Origin: Serratia sp. UGAL515B_01
GTDB taxonomy: Bacteria; Pseudomonadota; Gammaproteobacteria; Enterobacterales; Enterobacteriaceae
Assembly (NCBI RefSeq): GCF_033095805.1
Contig: NZ_CP109901.1
Span: forward strand, 3,903,766 to 3,967,765
Length of the DNA: 64,000 nucleotides
Direction of reading: 5' to 3'
Position numbers and translations under genes: made by a program. Shown here in pieces: positions 34,171-43,518 of this stretch. How positions within the stretch are numbered: the stretch's first letter is position 1; each line of letters opens with the position of its first letter. The notes below the pieces were generated by a model. That model was not told where the DNA came from, did no database searches, and saw only the letters and a list, made by a program, of their open reading frames with translations.

Positions 34171-35079
34171 ATGCAAAAGTTTGATACCAAGACCTTTCAG
34201 GGCCTGATCCTGACACTGCAGGATTATTGGGCGCGCCAAGGCTGTACCATCGTTCAACCATTGGACATGGAAGTTGGCGCGGGAACCTCCCACCCTATGA
34301 CGTGCTTGCGTGCACTGGGCCCGGAGCCAATGGCGACCGCCTATGTGCAACCTTCACGCCGTCCAACCGACGGGCGTTATGGGGAAAACCCGAACCGTCT
34401 ACAACATTATTACCAGTTCCAGGTGGTGATTAAACCTTCGCCGGAGAACATTCAGGAACTGTACCTGGGTTCATTGAAAGAACTGGGTATGGACCCCACT
34501 ATTCACGACATTCGCTTTGTGGAAGATAACTGGGAGAACCCAACGCTCGGTGCTTGGGGACTGGGTTGGGAAGTGTGGTTGAACGGCATGGAAGTTACGC
34601 AGTTCACCTATTTCCAACAGGTTGGCGGTTTGGAGTGTAAACCGGTGACCGGAGAGATCACCTACGGTCTTGAGCGTTTGGCAATGTACATCCAGGGCGT
34701 AGATAGCGTTTACGATCTGGTATGGAGCAACGGCCCGCTGGGCATTACCACTTACGGTGATGTATTCCACCAGAACGAAGTAGAGCAATCGACCTATAAC
34801 TTCGAATACGCCGATGTGGACTTCTTGTTCTCCTGTTTCGAACAGTACGAGAAGGAAGCACAAACGCTGTTGGCACTGGAAAAACCGCTGCCGCTGCCGG
34901 CCTACGAACGTATCCTCAAGGCTGCCCATACCTTCAACCTGCTGGATGCACGTAAAGCAATCTCGGTGACCGAGCGTCAGCGTTATATTCTGCGTATTCG
35001 CACATTGACCAAAGCCGTTGCCGAGGCCTATTACGCTTCCCGTGAAGCGCTGGGTTTCCCAATGTGCAACAAGAAGTAA
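34171..35079 (+). CDS. glyQ: Glycyl-tRNA synthetase alpha subunit
   Basis: 302 residues from ATG 34171 (MQKFDTKTFQGLIL); the longer in-frame ATG at 34075 lacks family similarity. Catalytic class II core of the alpha2beta2 glycyl-tRNA synthetase, forming glycyl-adenylate. Typical segments: VQPLDMEVGAGT, MATAYVQPSRRPTDGRYG, YFQQVGGLEC. Followed after 9 nt by glyS in the usual operon. Confidence 0.96.
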   Translation: MQKFDTKTFQGLILTLQDYWARQGCTIVQPLDMEVGAGTSHPMTCLRALGPEPMATAYVQPSRRPTDGRYGENPNRLQHYYQFQVVIKPSPENIQELYLGSLKELGMDPTIHDIRFVEDNWENPTLGAWGLGWEVWLNGMEVTQFTYFQQVGGLECKPVTGEITYGLERLAMYIQGVDSVYDLVWSNGPLGITTYGDVFHQNEVEQSTYNFEYADVDFLFSCFEQYEKEAQTLLALEKPLPLPAYERILKAAHTFNLLDARKAISVTERQRYILRIRTLTKAVAEAYYASREALGFPMCNKK

Positions 35080-35088
35080 GAGGCAGCT

Positions 35089-37158
35089 ATGACTCAACAG
35101 ACTTTCCTGGTGGAAATCGGCACGGAAGAGCTGCCGCCGAAAGCTCTTCGTTCACTGGCAGAAGCTTTTGCCGCCAATTTTACCGCTGAACTGGATAACG
35201 CAGGCCTGCAACATGGTGAAGTGAGCTGGTTCGCCGCGCCGCGCCGTCTGGCGCTGAAAGTAGCCGCACTGAGTGCTGCACAGGCCGATCGTGAAGTTGA
35301 AAAACGCGGCCCGGCGCTGGCTCAGGCATTCGATGCCAGTGGTAATCCGAGCAAAGCGGCCGAAGGTTGGGCGCGCGGTTGCGGTATTACTGTCGATCAG
35401 GCCGAGCGTTTGGTCACCGATAAAGGCGAGTGGTTGTTGTATCGCGCCCATGTGAAAGGCCAATCCGCGCAGCAATTGCTGGCAGGTATGGTCAGCACCG
35501 CGCTGTCCAAATTACCGATTCCGAAACTGATGCGCTGGGGCGATAAAGAAACCCAGTTCGTCCGTCCGGTACATACTGTGACAATGCTGCTGGGGGCAGA
35601 ACTGATCCCAGGTACGGTACTGGGTATCGACGCTGCCCGTACTATCCGTGGCCACCGCTTTATGGGTGAGCCAGAGTTCACTATTGATAACGCCGATCAG
35701 TATCCACAGCTCTTGCTTGAACGTGGCAAAGTGGTTGCCGATTACGAAGCTCGTAAGGCGATGATCAAGCGTGACGCAGAGCTGGCGGCGCAGAAGATTG
35801 GCGGTCAAGCCGATCTGAGTGAAAGCCTGCTGGAAGAAGTGGCATCATTGGTTGAGTGGCCAGTGGTCCTGACCGCGAAGTTTGAAGAGAAATTCCTGGC
35901 GGTACCAGCGGAAGCGCTGGTGTACACCATGAAGGGCGACCAGAAGTATTTCCCGGTGTATGATGCAGCGGGCAAGCTGCTGCCAAACTTTATCTTTGTG
36001 GCCAACATTGAATCGACAGATCCGCAGCAAATCATCTCTGGTAACGAGAAAGTGGTGCGTCCGCGTTTGGCCGATGCCGAATTCTTCTTCAATACCGACC
36101 GCAAGAAACGCCTGGAAGACCAACTGCCGCGCCTGGAAACCGTGTTGTTCCAACAACAATTGGGGACATTACGCGACAAGACCGACCGTATTCAGGCATT
36201 AGCAGGGTGGATTGCCGGTCGCATCGGCGCTGATGTCAATCACGCCACTCGCGCGGGGTTGCTGTCGAAGTGTGACCTGATGACCAATATGGTGTTCGAG
36301 TTCACCGACACCCAGGGTGTGATGGGCATGCACTATGCCCGCCACGATGGTGAGTCTGAGGATGTTGCTGTGGCGTTGAACGAGCAGTATCAGCCGCGTT
36401 TTGCGGGTGATGAACTGCCACAATCGCTGGTAGCCTGTTCACTGGCGATCGCCGACAAAATGGATACGCTGGCCGGGATATTCGGCATTGGGCAACACCC
36501 GAAAGGCGATAAAGATCCGTTTGCCCTGCGCCGCGCTGCACTGGGCGTTCTGCGTATTCTCGTTGAGAAAAATCTGCCGTTGGATCTGCAAACGCTGGCC
36601 GAAGAGGCCGTGCGCCTTTATGGCAGCAAGTTGACCAATAGCAACGCAGTAGATGACGTTGTTGATTTTATGCTGGGGCGTTTCCGTGCTTGGTATCAAG
36701 AAGAAGGCCACGCGGTGGATACTATCCAGGCCGTATTGGCACGTCGTCCAACCAGACCGGCAGACTTCGACGCACGGGTAAAAGCGGTAACTCACTTCCG
36801 TACGTTGGAAGAAGCAGCTGCGCTGGCAGCGGCCAACAAACGTGTTTCCAACATTCTGGCCAAGTCTAACGATACGCTGTTGGAACAGGTTCATGCCTCG
36901 GTGTTGAAAGAACCTGCCGAGTTGAAATTGGCGACGCATCTGGTGGTGTTGCGCGATAAGCTTCAACCGTTGTTTGCAGAAGGTCGTTATCAAGAAGCTC
37001 TGGTTGAATTGGCTGCACTGCGTGAGACCGTCGATGCATTCTTCGACAGCGTGATGGTGATGGCAGAGGATGACGCGGTGCGTGTTAACCGTCTGACGCT
37101 GTTGAGTAAGCTGCGTGAACTGTTCCTGCAGGTAGCGGATATTTCCGTTTTGCAGTGA
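35089..37158 (+). CDS. glyS: Glycyl-tRNA synthetase beta subunit
   Basis: 689 residues, equal to the E. coli length. The beta subunit binds and positions tRNA-Gly; N-terminal TFLVEIGTEELPPKAL, central HD-like region (GIFGIGQHPKGDKDPFALRR) and C-terminal anticodon-binding DALR-type domain. Ribosome site AGAGGCAGCT precedes the ATG. A rho-independent terminator follows. Confidence 0.96.
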   Translation: MTQQTFLVEIGTEELPPKALRSLAEAFAANFTAELDNAGLQHGEVSWFAAPRRLALKVAALSAAQADREVEKRGPALAQAFDASGNPSKAAEGWARGCGITVDQAERLVTDKGEWLLYRAHVKGQSAQQLLAGMVSTALSKLPIPKLMRWGDKETQFVRPVHTVTMLLGAELIPGTVLGIDAARTIRGHRFMGEPEFTIDNADQYPQLLLERGKVVADYEARKAMIKRDAELAAQKIGGQADLSESLLEEVASLVEWPVVLTAKFEEKFLAVPAEALVYTMKGDQKYFPVYDAAGKLLPNFIFVANIESTDPQQIISGNEKVVRPRLADAEFFFNTDRKKRLEDQLPRLETVLFQQQLGTLRDKTDRIQALAGWIAGRIGADVNHATRAGLLSKCDLMTNMVFEFTDTQGVMGMHYARHDGESEDVAVALNEQYQPRFAGDELPQSLVACSLAIADKMDTLAGIFGIGQHPKGDKDPFALRRAALGVLRILVEKNLPLDLQTLAEEAVRLYGSKLTNSNAVDDVVDFMLGRFRAWYQEEGHAVDTIQAVLARRPTRPADFDARVKAVTHFRTLEEAAALAAANKRVSNILAKSNDTLLEQVHASVLKEPAELKLATHLVVLRDKLQPLFAEGRYQEALVELAALRETVDAFFDSVMVMAEDDAVRVNRLTLLSKLRELFLQVADISVLQ

Positions 37159-37175
37159 TAGTGAGAGAGTTAGAG

Positions 37176-37198
37176 AAAGCGCCTGCGGGCGCTTTTTC
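37176..37198 (+). terminator. Rho-independent terminator of glyQS
   Basis: AAAGCGCC-TGC-GGGCGCTTTTT stem-loop and T-run, 18 nt after the glyS stop. Confidence 0.85.
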
Positions 37199-37294
37199 GT
37201 ATCTGATGGTATCCAGTTCCTGGTTAGGAAATACACAGCTATCTTGGGATTGAATGTGAAATCGCGTATCGCATCACATTCAGTTGATCTATTC

Positions 37295-37346
37295 TAGGCT
37301 GTGTCCCTTAACGGTACGCCAGCGTACCGTTAAGGGACACAGCCTA
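37295..37346. mobile_element. Near-perfect palindromic MITE with IS5-type ends
   Basis: A 52-bp palindrome: TAGGCTGTGTCCCTTAACGG on one side, its exact complement on the other, 25-bp arms and a 2-nt centre. The outer 15 bp equal the terminal repeats of the IS at 44971 (GGCTGTGTCCCTTAA), and TA flanks both ends. It is a miniature, non-autonomous relative or two abutted IS ends. Confidence 0.75.
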
Positions 37347-37415
37347 ATGGCCGCATGGAGTGCAGCACAAGGCATGGAGCCTGAAAAAAGCAATTATATA
37401 ACAGGAGTTTGTCAT

Positions 37416-38135
37416 ATGGCGTTTGAGATCCGCAACAGAGTTTTCACGCGTTGGTTGGCGCCGGTACTCGCATTGTTGGTGGTAATGCAACTGACCGCCT
37501 GCGGTGATAAAGAACCAGAACAACGCAAGGCTTTCGTAGATTACTTACAGAATACGGTGATGCGCAGCGGCGTACATATCCCGACGCTAAGCGAAGATCA
37601 GAAACAGAAGTTCGGCACTTATACGGGGGATTATGCCATCTTGGTGGGTTTTTCCCAGCAGTTATCGAAATCCGTGGAGGCTAGCCTAACGCACGCATTG
37701 GAGCAGATTAACGAGATCCACACCGCGCGAGACTACATGACTAAACGTGATTCCTTGCAACAATCGATAGAGGGATTGAACCTGTTAGGCCAGCAGATCC
37801 AGTTGGCGAAGTCACAGGCGGATAATTCACGTGCGGCGTTGAAACAGCCAGGCGATCTGAAAGCCGTGTACAGCAAGGCATATGACAAGATAGTCACCGC
37901 CCCGACCAATGCGCTGATGCCAGCGATCCCAACGACTGCTGATTTTGTACAGGAACTGGTACAGGTAGGCGATTTCCTGAAGGCTCAGGGTAATCAGGTG
38001 AGTTTCAATAATGGTGGTGTGCAGTTCCGTACCCAGCAACAAGCAACGCAGTACAACACTATGATGTCCAGCTTGGTGGCTAAACAACAGAACCTGCTGA
38101 ATGCACAGAAGACAGTGCTGGCGGTAATGCAATAA
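37416..38135 (+). CDS. yiaF: YiaF, DUF3053 lipoprotein
   Basis: 239 residues from ATG 37416, preceded by ACAGGAG; an in-frame ATG 132 nt upstream runs through the palindrome and is unlikely. Signal peptide with lipobox LTAC (residues about 24-27), then the DUF3053 body (KAFVDYLQNTVMRSGVHIPT) rich in helices. Predicted lipoprotein; function unknown. In E. coli also located between glyQS and distal genes. Confidence 0.88.
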   Translation: MAFEIRNRVFTRWLAPVLALLVVMQLTACGDKEPEQRKAFVDYLQNTVMRSGVHIPTLSEDQKQKFGTYTGDYAILVGFSQQLSKSVEASLTHALEQINEIHTARDYMTKRDSLQQSIEGLNLLGQQIQLAKSQADNSRAALKQPGDLKAVYSKAYDKIVTAPTNALMPAIPTTADFVQELVQVGDFLKAQGNQVSFNNGGVQFRTQQQATQYNTMMSSLVAKQQNLLNAQKTVLAVMQ

Positions 38136-38345
38136 CGGTAAAGGTATGTGGGCAATTTGCTGCTCCGCATACCTTAATCCCTCTTTCCTACCGTACTTCT
38201 ACTACACTTCAATCAATTATCACTTCTCTTAGAGCCTATTAAGTCTTTTTATTCATTCATACCATGGTGAGTTGCCTGTGCCGTAGGTGCTCGCAGAGGA
38301 GATCTCATCTCTGAGCAATAGTCCGCTAATCGGGAGTGAAATAAA
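38136..38345. other. Intergenic left part of mtl promoter region
   Basis: About 210 bp with no ORF or repeat recognised, leading into the CRP-site array in front of mtlA. Confidence 0.4.
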
Positions 38346-38525
38346 TTGTGACTTAAATCACAATTTAAAAAGAAAGACAGGGTAATAAAGTGTGATTTTA
38401 ATCACATTTATTTGAGGGGAGTTACAAACCTTCCCTAACTTTTGCTTTGTTATACTCATTATTTGTGATCTAAATCACTATAAATGGCCGGTTTCTGGGT
38501 GCATTTTAGTGATGTAGATCACAAT
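38346..38525 (+). promoter_or_regulatory. Four CRP-cAMP sites upstream of mtlA
   Basis: Four near-consensus TGTGA-N6-TCACA sites: 38346-38363 (TTGTGACTTAAATCACAA), 38391-38406 (TGTGATTTTAATCACA), 38463-38480 (TTGTGATCTAAATCACTA) and 38508-38525 (AGTGATGTAGATCACAAT). E. coli mtlA is likewise preceded by multiple CRP sites, giving strong glucose control of the mannitol operon. Confidence 0.85.
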
Positions 38526-38655
38526 AAATCTATGCGGTTCGCGTAGTAAAAAGAGCGTGGTAGAGTCCATTTCGCAAACAGCACAACATGGCTGGAAAGT
38601 TACAACAATTATCACGCGCTCTTATTGTAAGCGCGTAACAATAGGGGTGTGTTTT

Positions 38656-40572
38656 ATGTTTTCACCAGATATTAAGGTTAAAGTGCAAAACTTTGGCCGC
38701 TTCCTCAGTAATATGGTAATGCCCAATATTGGCGCATTTATCGCCTGGGGTATTATTACCGCGTTATTCATTCCCACAGGCTGGTTGCCAAACGAGACGT
38801 TAGCCAAACTCGTCGGCCCAATGATCACCTATCTGCTACCTCTGCTGATTGGTTTTACTGGCGGTAAGTTGGTGGGCGGCGAGCGCGGCGGCGTTGTTGG
38901 TGCTATTACTACCATGGGAGTGATCGTCGGTGCGGATATGCCGATGTTCCTTGGTGCCATGATTGCTGGCCCACTCGGTGGCTGGGCGATCAAACACTTC
39001 GACCGCTGGGTTGATGGCAAGATCAAGAGTGGCTTTGAGATGTTGGTCAACAACTTCTCCGCCGGTATTATCGGTATGCTGCTGGCGATCCTCGCCTTTC
39101 TGGGTATTGGCCCATTGGTAGAAGCGATATCCAAGGGCTTGGCAGCCGGCGTGCATATCATGGTGGTCAACAACCTGCTGCCACTGACTTCTATCTTCGT
39201 TGAACCAGCGAAAATCCTGTTCCTGAACAATGCCATTAACCACGGTATCTTCTCGCCGTTGGGTATCCAGCAAGCCACCGAAGCGGGTAAATCGATCTTC
39301 TTCCTGATCGAAGCCAACCCGGGCCCTGGTATGGGTGTGCTGATGGCCTATATGTTCTTTGGCCGTGGCAGTGCCAAACAGTCCGCAGGCGGTGCAGCGA
39401 TCATCCACTTCCTGGGTGGGATCCATGAAATTTATTTCCCATACGTGCTGATGAACCCTCGCTTGATCCTTGCTGTCATTCTGGGCGGTATGACCGGTGT
39501 ATTCACCCTGACCGTACTGAATGGTGGCCTGGTCTCTCCTGCTTCTCCGGGTTCTATTCTCGCTGTGCTGGCAATGACGCCAAAAGGTGCCTACTTCGCT
39601 AACGTGACGGCAATTTTCGCCGCTTTCCTGGTTTCTTTCCTGGTTTCCGCTCTGTTGCTGAAAACCTCGAAAGTGAAAGAGGAAGACGATTTGGAAGAGG
39701 CAACGCGCCGTATCCAGGAAATGAAAGCCCAGGCTAAAGGTGGCAAAGCGTCTAACACAATGGCAGACGGCGATCTGAACACTGTGCGTAAAATCATCGT
39801 GGCTTGTGATGCGGGTATGGGTTCTAGCGCGATGGGTGCCGGTGTATTGCGTAAAAAAGTGGCTGATGCGGGGTTGAAGAATATCTCTGTAACCAACAGC
39901 GCAATCAATAACCTGCCGGAAGATGTGGATTTGGTGATTACCCACCGTGATCTGACCGAACGTGCTATGCGCCATGCGCCTCAGGCCCAACACATTTCAC
40001 TGACCAATTTCCTGGATAGCCAGTTGTACAATGATTTGACGGCACGCTTGGTTGCCGCTAACAAACCCACCGAAATCGAACAGAAGGTGATTGCTACGCT
40101 GGACGATAGCTTTGAAGACAGCGAACAGAACTTGTTCAAACTGGGTGAAGGCAATGTGTTCCTCAATCTGCGAGCAGGCAACAAAGAAGACGCTATCCGT
40201 TTTGCCGGTGAGCAATTGGTGAAGGGCGGATATGTTGAACCCGAGTATGTTCCAGCGATGTTGGAACGTGAGAAGCTGGTATCCACTTATCTGGGTGAGT
40301 CGATTGCCGTACCACACGGAACTATTGAAGCCAAAGATCGTGTATTGCGCACCGGCGTGGTGTTCTGTCAGTACCCTAAAGGTGTCCGTTTCGGTGAAGA
40401 TAATGACGAAATTGCGCGTTTGGTTATAGGCATTGCGGCGCGCAATAACGAACATATCCAGGTGATCACTAGCCTGACCAATGCGTTGGATGATGAGACC
40501 GTCATCGAACGGCTGGCGCATACCACAAGTGTGCAAGAAGTGTTGGAGTTGCTTGGCGGCAAGAAAGCCTGA
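38656..40572 (+). CDS. mtlA: Mannitol-specific PTS enzyme IICBA
   Basis: 638 residues from ATG 38656 (MFSPDIKVKV); the ORF extends upstream without homology. Membrane IIC domain (about 1-340), IIB domain with phospho-Cys384 in ACDAGMGSS, and IIA domain with phospho-His554 in VPHGT; both positions equal those of E. coli MtlA. It imports and phosphorylates mannitol to mannitol-1-phosphate. First gene of mtlADR. Confidence 0.97.
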   Translation: MFSPDIKVKVQNFGRFLSNMVMPNIGAFIAWGIITALFIPTGWLPNETLAKLVGPMITYLLPLLIGFTGGKLVGGERGGVVGAITTMGVIVGADMPMFLGAMIAGPLGGWAIKHFDRWVDGKIKSGFEMLVNNFSAGIIGMLLAILAFLGIGPLVEAISKGLAAGVHIMVVNNLLPLTSIFVEPAKILFLNNAINHGIFSPLGIQQATEAGKSIFFLIEANPGPGMGVLMAYMFFGRGSAKQSAGGAAIIHFLGGIHEIYFPYVLMNPRLILAVILGGMTGVFTLTVLNGGLVSPASPGSILAVLAMTPKGAYFANVTAIFAAFLVSFLVSALLLKTSKVKEEDDLEEATRRIQEMKAQAKGGKASNTMADGDLNTVRKIIVACDAGMGSSAMGAGVLRKKVADAGLKNISVTNSAINNLPEDVDLVITHRDLTERAMRHAPQAQHISLTNFLDSQLYNDLTARLVAANKPTEIEQKVIATLDDSFEDSEQNLFKLGEGNVFLNLRAGNKEDAIRFAGEQLVKGGYVEPEYVPAMLEREKLVSTYLGESIAVPHGTIEAKDRVLRTGVVFCQYPKGVRFGEDNDEIARLVIGIAARNNEHIQVITSLTNALDDETVIERLAHTTSVQEVLELLGGKKA

Positions 40573-40588
40573 TAACAGGATCATTTTA

Positions 40589-40612
40589 AAGGGTGCAGCT
40601 TGCTGCACCCTT
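40589..40612 (+). terminator. Intercistronic hairpin between mtlA and mtlD
   Basis: AAGGGTGCAGC-TT-GCTGCACCCTT stem-loop directly after mtlA, with no T-run. More likely an mRNA-stabilising or processing hairpin (or partial terminator) than a full stop. Confidence 0.6.
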
Positions 40613-40634
40613 CGACATTAATAAAGGTAGGAAT

Positions 40635-41783
40635 ATGAAAGCATTACATTTCGGAGCCGGAAATATTGGCCGAGGTTTTATTGGCAAGTTGCTTGCTGAT
40701 GCACATGCCGAACTGACTTTTGCTGACGTTAATCAGACTGTGCTGGATGCATTGAATCAACGCAAAAGCTACCAAGTGCATGTAGTGGGTGAGCAGGCGC
40801 GTATTGAACATGTCAATAATGTCAGTGCTGTCAACAGTGGTAGTGAAGAAGCCGTCTCCTTGATTGCTGAAGCTGATATTGTCACGACGGCTGTGGGTCC
40901 GCAAATACTCGGTAAGATTGCAGGGACGATTGCTAAAGGTTTAATCAAGCGTCATCAGCAAGGTAATACCCAGCCGCTAAATATTATTGCTTGTGAAAAT
41001 ATGGTTCGTGGTACCAGTCAGTTTAAACAGCATATATTCGACGCTTTGCCGCAGGATGAGCAAACGTGGGTTGAGCAACATATTGGTTTTGTCGATTCCG
41101 CAGTGGACCGTATCGTGCCGCCAGCAGAGGCAGGCAGTAACGACCCGCTGGAAGTGACGGTAGAAACTTTCAGTGAATGGATTGTTGACCAGACGCAATT
41201 CAAGGGTGAGCCGCCAGTTATCCCTGGGATGGAGCTGACCGACAACCTGATGGCCTTTGTGGAGCGTAAACTGTTTACCTTGAATACTGGTCATGCCATA
41301 ACAGCCTATTTGGGTCAACGTGCTAACCTGCTGACCATCCGCGATGCCATTCTTGATCCAGCGATCCGTAGCGTAGTGAAGGGGGCAATGGAAGAAAGCG
41401 GCGCGGTCTTGATCAAACGTTATGGCTTTGAGGCAGATAAACATGCCGCCTACATTAATAAAATCCTCACCCGTTTTGAAAACCCGTATCTGCATGATGA
41501 TGTGGAACGCGTTGGCCGCCAGCCGTTGCGTAAATTGGGTGCTGGCGATCGTTTGATCAAACCGCTGCTGGGAACGCTGGAATATAATTTGCCGCATGCC
41601 AACCTGGTACAGGGGATTGCCGCAGCCATGTGTTACCGCAGTGAACAGGACCCACAGGCGAAAGAGTGGGGGGAACTGCTGGAAAAACAAGGGCCAAAAG
41701 CCGCGTTGGTGCTTGTTTCTGGTTTGCCTGCTGACAGCGATGTTGTAGAAGAGACTGTAGCCGTATATAACAGCATGCAGTAA
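40635..41783 (+). CDS. mtlD: Mannitol-1-phosphate 5-dehydrogenase
   Basis: 382 residues from ATG 40635 after AAAGGTAGG. Long-chain polyol dehydrogenase: N-terminal Rossmann GAGNIGRGFIG, C-terminal catalytic region with Lys/His motif (KLFTLNTGHA). It oxidises mannitol-1-phosphate to fructose-6-phosphate with NAD. Length equals E. coli MtlD. Confidence 0.97.
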   Translation: MKALHFGAGNIGRGFIGKLLADAHAELTFADVNQTVLDALNQRKSYQVHVVGEQARIEHVNNVSAVNSGSEEAVSLIAEADIVTTAVGPQILGKIAGTIAKGLIKRHQQGNTQPLNIIACENMVRGTSQFKQHIFDALPQDEQTWVEQHIGFVDSAVDRIVPPAEAGSNDPLEVTVETFSEWIVDQTQFKGEPPVIPGMELTDNLMAFVERKLFTLNTGHAITAYLGQRANLLTIRDAILDPAIRSVVKGAMEESGAVLIKRYGFEADKHAAYINKILTRFENPYLHDDVERVGRQPLRKLGAGDRLIKPLLGTLEYNLPHANLVQGIAAAMCYRSEQDPQAKEWGELLEKQGPKAALVLVSGLPADSDVVEETVAVYNSMQ

Positions 41784-41915
41784 ACGTGCAGTATAAATCC
41801 GCTCCATTTTCCCACGAATAAAGGGTGGGGTTATCTGTCTTAGCCCTCAGTTCCGCAACGAAAAAAGGAAGGAGGAGTTTGTCTCCCCCTTTCCAACACC
41901 ATTCGAAAAGCGACG

Positions 41916-42473
41916 ATGATCGAGAAACAGGCATTTGAAAATAAAGTTCTGGAAAAACTGAATGCTGGTAAGACAGTACGCAGTTTTTTGATCGCAGTGG
42001 TTGAACTGCTGACTGAAGCGCTTAACGTATTGGTGTTGCAAGTGTTCCGCAAAGACGATTATGCGGTGAAATATGCTGTCGAGCCGTTGTTAACCGGCGC
42101 AGGGCCACTTGGCGATCTCTCCGTACGTTTGAAATTGATGTATGGGCTGGGGGTGATTTCCCGCCACGAGTATGAAGATGCTGAATTGCTGATGGCAATG
42201 CGCGAGGAGTTGAATCACGATGGTTCTGAGTATCGCTTCGTTGATGACGAAATACTCGGCCCCTTTTCTGAACTGCATTGTGTGCCAGCCCTCCCGCCAC
42301 TGCCAGCCTTTCTACAACCTGGCGAAGCCGATGAGTCAATGATCGCCATGCAGCACCAGCGTTACCAGCAAATGGTGCGCTCTACTATGGTATTGTCGCT
42401 TACCGAACTGCTGGCCGGGATTGGCTCCAAACAGCCCTCCCGACTCTCTCCGCTCGGCGTACAAAAGCCTTAA
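41916..42473 (+). CDS. mtlR: Mannitol operon repressor MtlR
   Basis: A 185-residue all-helical MtlR-family protein that represses the mannitol operon in enterobacteria (no canonical HTH). Core segment SFLIAVVELLTEALNVLV and FRKDDYAVKYAVEPLLTGAGPLG. Gap of 132 nt from mtlD. Its stop overlaps the remnant of a LysE gene on the other strand. Confidence 0.92.
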   Translation: MIEKQAFENKVLEKLNAGKTVRSFLIAVVELLTEALNVLVLQVFRKDDYAVKYAVEPLLTGAGPLGDLSVRLKLMYGLGVISRHEYEDAELLMAMREELNHDGSEYRFVDDEILGPFSELHCVPALPPLPAFLQPGEADESMIAMQHQRYQQMVRSTMVLSLTELLAGIGSKQPSRLSPLGVQKP

Positions 42474-42954
42474 GCGAATACCGCACGCCATTCGTCAAAC
42501 AGCAACCATACGCGGTTGCTGCCATCAAACCCGACATTACCCCATTAAATAGCCGCAGTTTCCAGGTAACACGCAGGGCTCGACGCAGCCGATCGCCCAT
42601 CTGTGCCCAGACCAAAAAGCAGGGAATATTCAACGCGGTGAAACTCGCAATGATCAACAGAGCCTCGTAGAGAGGCATACCTTTATGCGGAGTAAACAGG
42701 ATTGCCACGTTAATTGCCATCAGTCAGGCCTTCGGGTCGACAGCCTGAAACAGGGCTACACCGAGAAAGCGCATGGGTTGTATCTGCTGTTTAGCATCAG
42801 GAGAGGCGGCCTTGAACAGCTTCCACGACAGCCATAATAGATACGCGCAGCCCATTACCGCCATTGGGAAACGGATGATGCTCGCCCAGTTAAGGAAAGG
42901 AGTAACGGCGTACTCCAGCAGAATTTTTCTTTTGGCCCAAGGGTTATTGAGCAA
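42470..42954 (-). pseudogene. Decayed LysE-family exporter
   Basis: Reads as the central and C-terminal parts of a LysE/RhtB amino-acid exporter (MGCAYLLWLSWKLF, then FQAVDPKA, LMAINVAILF). The tryptophan codon after DPKA is TGA (expected W in PKAWLMAIN), an in-frame nonsense change at about 42722. A 1-nt shift near 42510 moves the expected C-terminus (WLLFDEWRAVF) out of frame. The 5' portion (about 40 codons) is missing. Clearly non-functional. Confidence 0.75.
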
Positions 42955-43021
42955 GACGAGTAACCAAGCAGGTGTTTTGGTACACTAGTGCAATCCTCCC
43001 CGAAATTCAGGCTAGATACCG

Positions 43022-43384
43022 ATGAAAGAGATAGAAAAGGCAGAAATCAAACGCCTTAGTGACCAGTTAGATGCACTGAACCATAAAGATACTGCGGTGA
43101 TCCAGCAGGGTAACCCCGAACTGATCGCGCAACATGGCAAAGAAAAAGAGAAACTGGCAGCAGAAATTGAGCGCCTGAAAAATCTGCGTGTAGAAAAACT
43201 GAGTGCGGAAGCGCAAAAATTGAGCCAACTGCCGTTTAGCCGTGAGATCACCAAGAAAGAGCAGGCAGATATGGGTGCGCTGAAGAAAAGTGCACGTGGC
43301 CTGATTGTGGTGCATCCAATGACCGCATTAGGCCGTGAGATGGGGCTTAAAGTAGTTACCGGTTACGCCAAAAAGGCCTTCTGA
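43022..43384 (+). CDS. yibL: YibL, DUF2810 ribosome-associated protein
   Basis: A 120-residue, highly charged, largely helical coiled-coil protein (MKEIEKAEIKRLSDQLDALN) with a basic C-terminal half. Matches E. coli YibL, found with ribosomes; the role is unknown. Located beside mtlR as in E. coli. An ERIC variant and an insertion region follow. Confidence 0.88.
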   Translation: MKEIEKAEIKRLSDQLDALNHKDTAVIQQGNPELIAQHGKEKEKLAAEIERLKNLRVEKLSAEAQKLSQLPFSREITKKEQADMGALKKSARGLIVVHPMTALGREMGLKVVTGYAKKAF

Positions 43385-43390
43385 TACATT

Positions 43391-43506
43391 TGTCATACTT
43401 CAAGTTGCCCGGGTTTTGGCTTCGGCCGTTACTCGGCCGTCCACGGGACGGTTCCCTTAGGGAACGTTACTTGCCGCTACATGCAACTCGAATTATTGAG
43501 AGTCTA
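43391..43506. repeat. ERIC-like variant
   Basis: CATACTTCAAGTTGCCCG on the left and TACATGCAACTCGAATTATT on the right are ERIC arms. The core is replaced by GC-rich nested inverted repeats (CGGCCGTTACTCGGCCG, GGTTCCCTTAGGGAACG). Confidence 0.6.
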
Positions 43507-43518
43507 TGTGGTGGGCTC

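Noticed and set aside
37284..37415. N-terminal extension of yiaF starting at 37284
   Set aside because: It would translate through the palindromic MITE; ATG 37416 has the ribosome site and the lipoprotein signal.
38836..39993. 385-residue minus-strand ORF inside mtlA
   Set aside because: His/Gln/Arg-rich shadow translation of a strongly conserved coding region.
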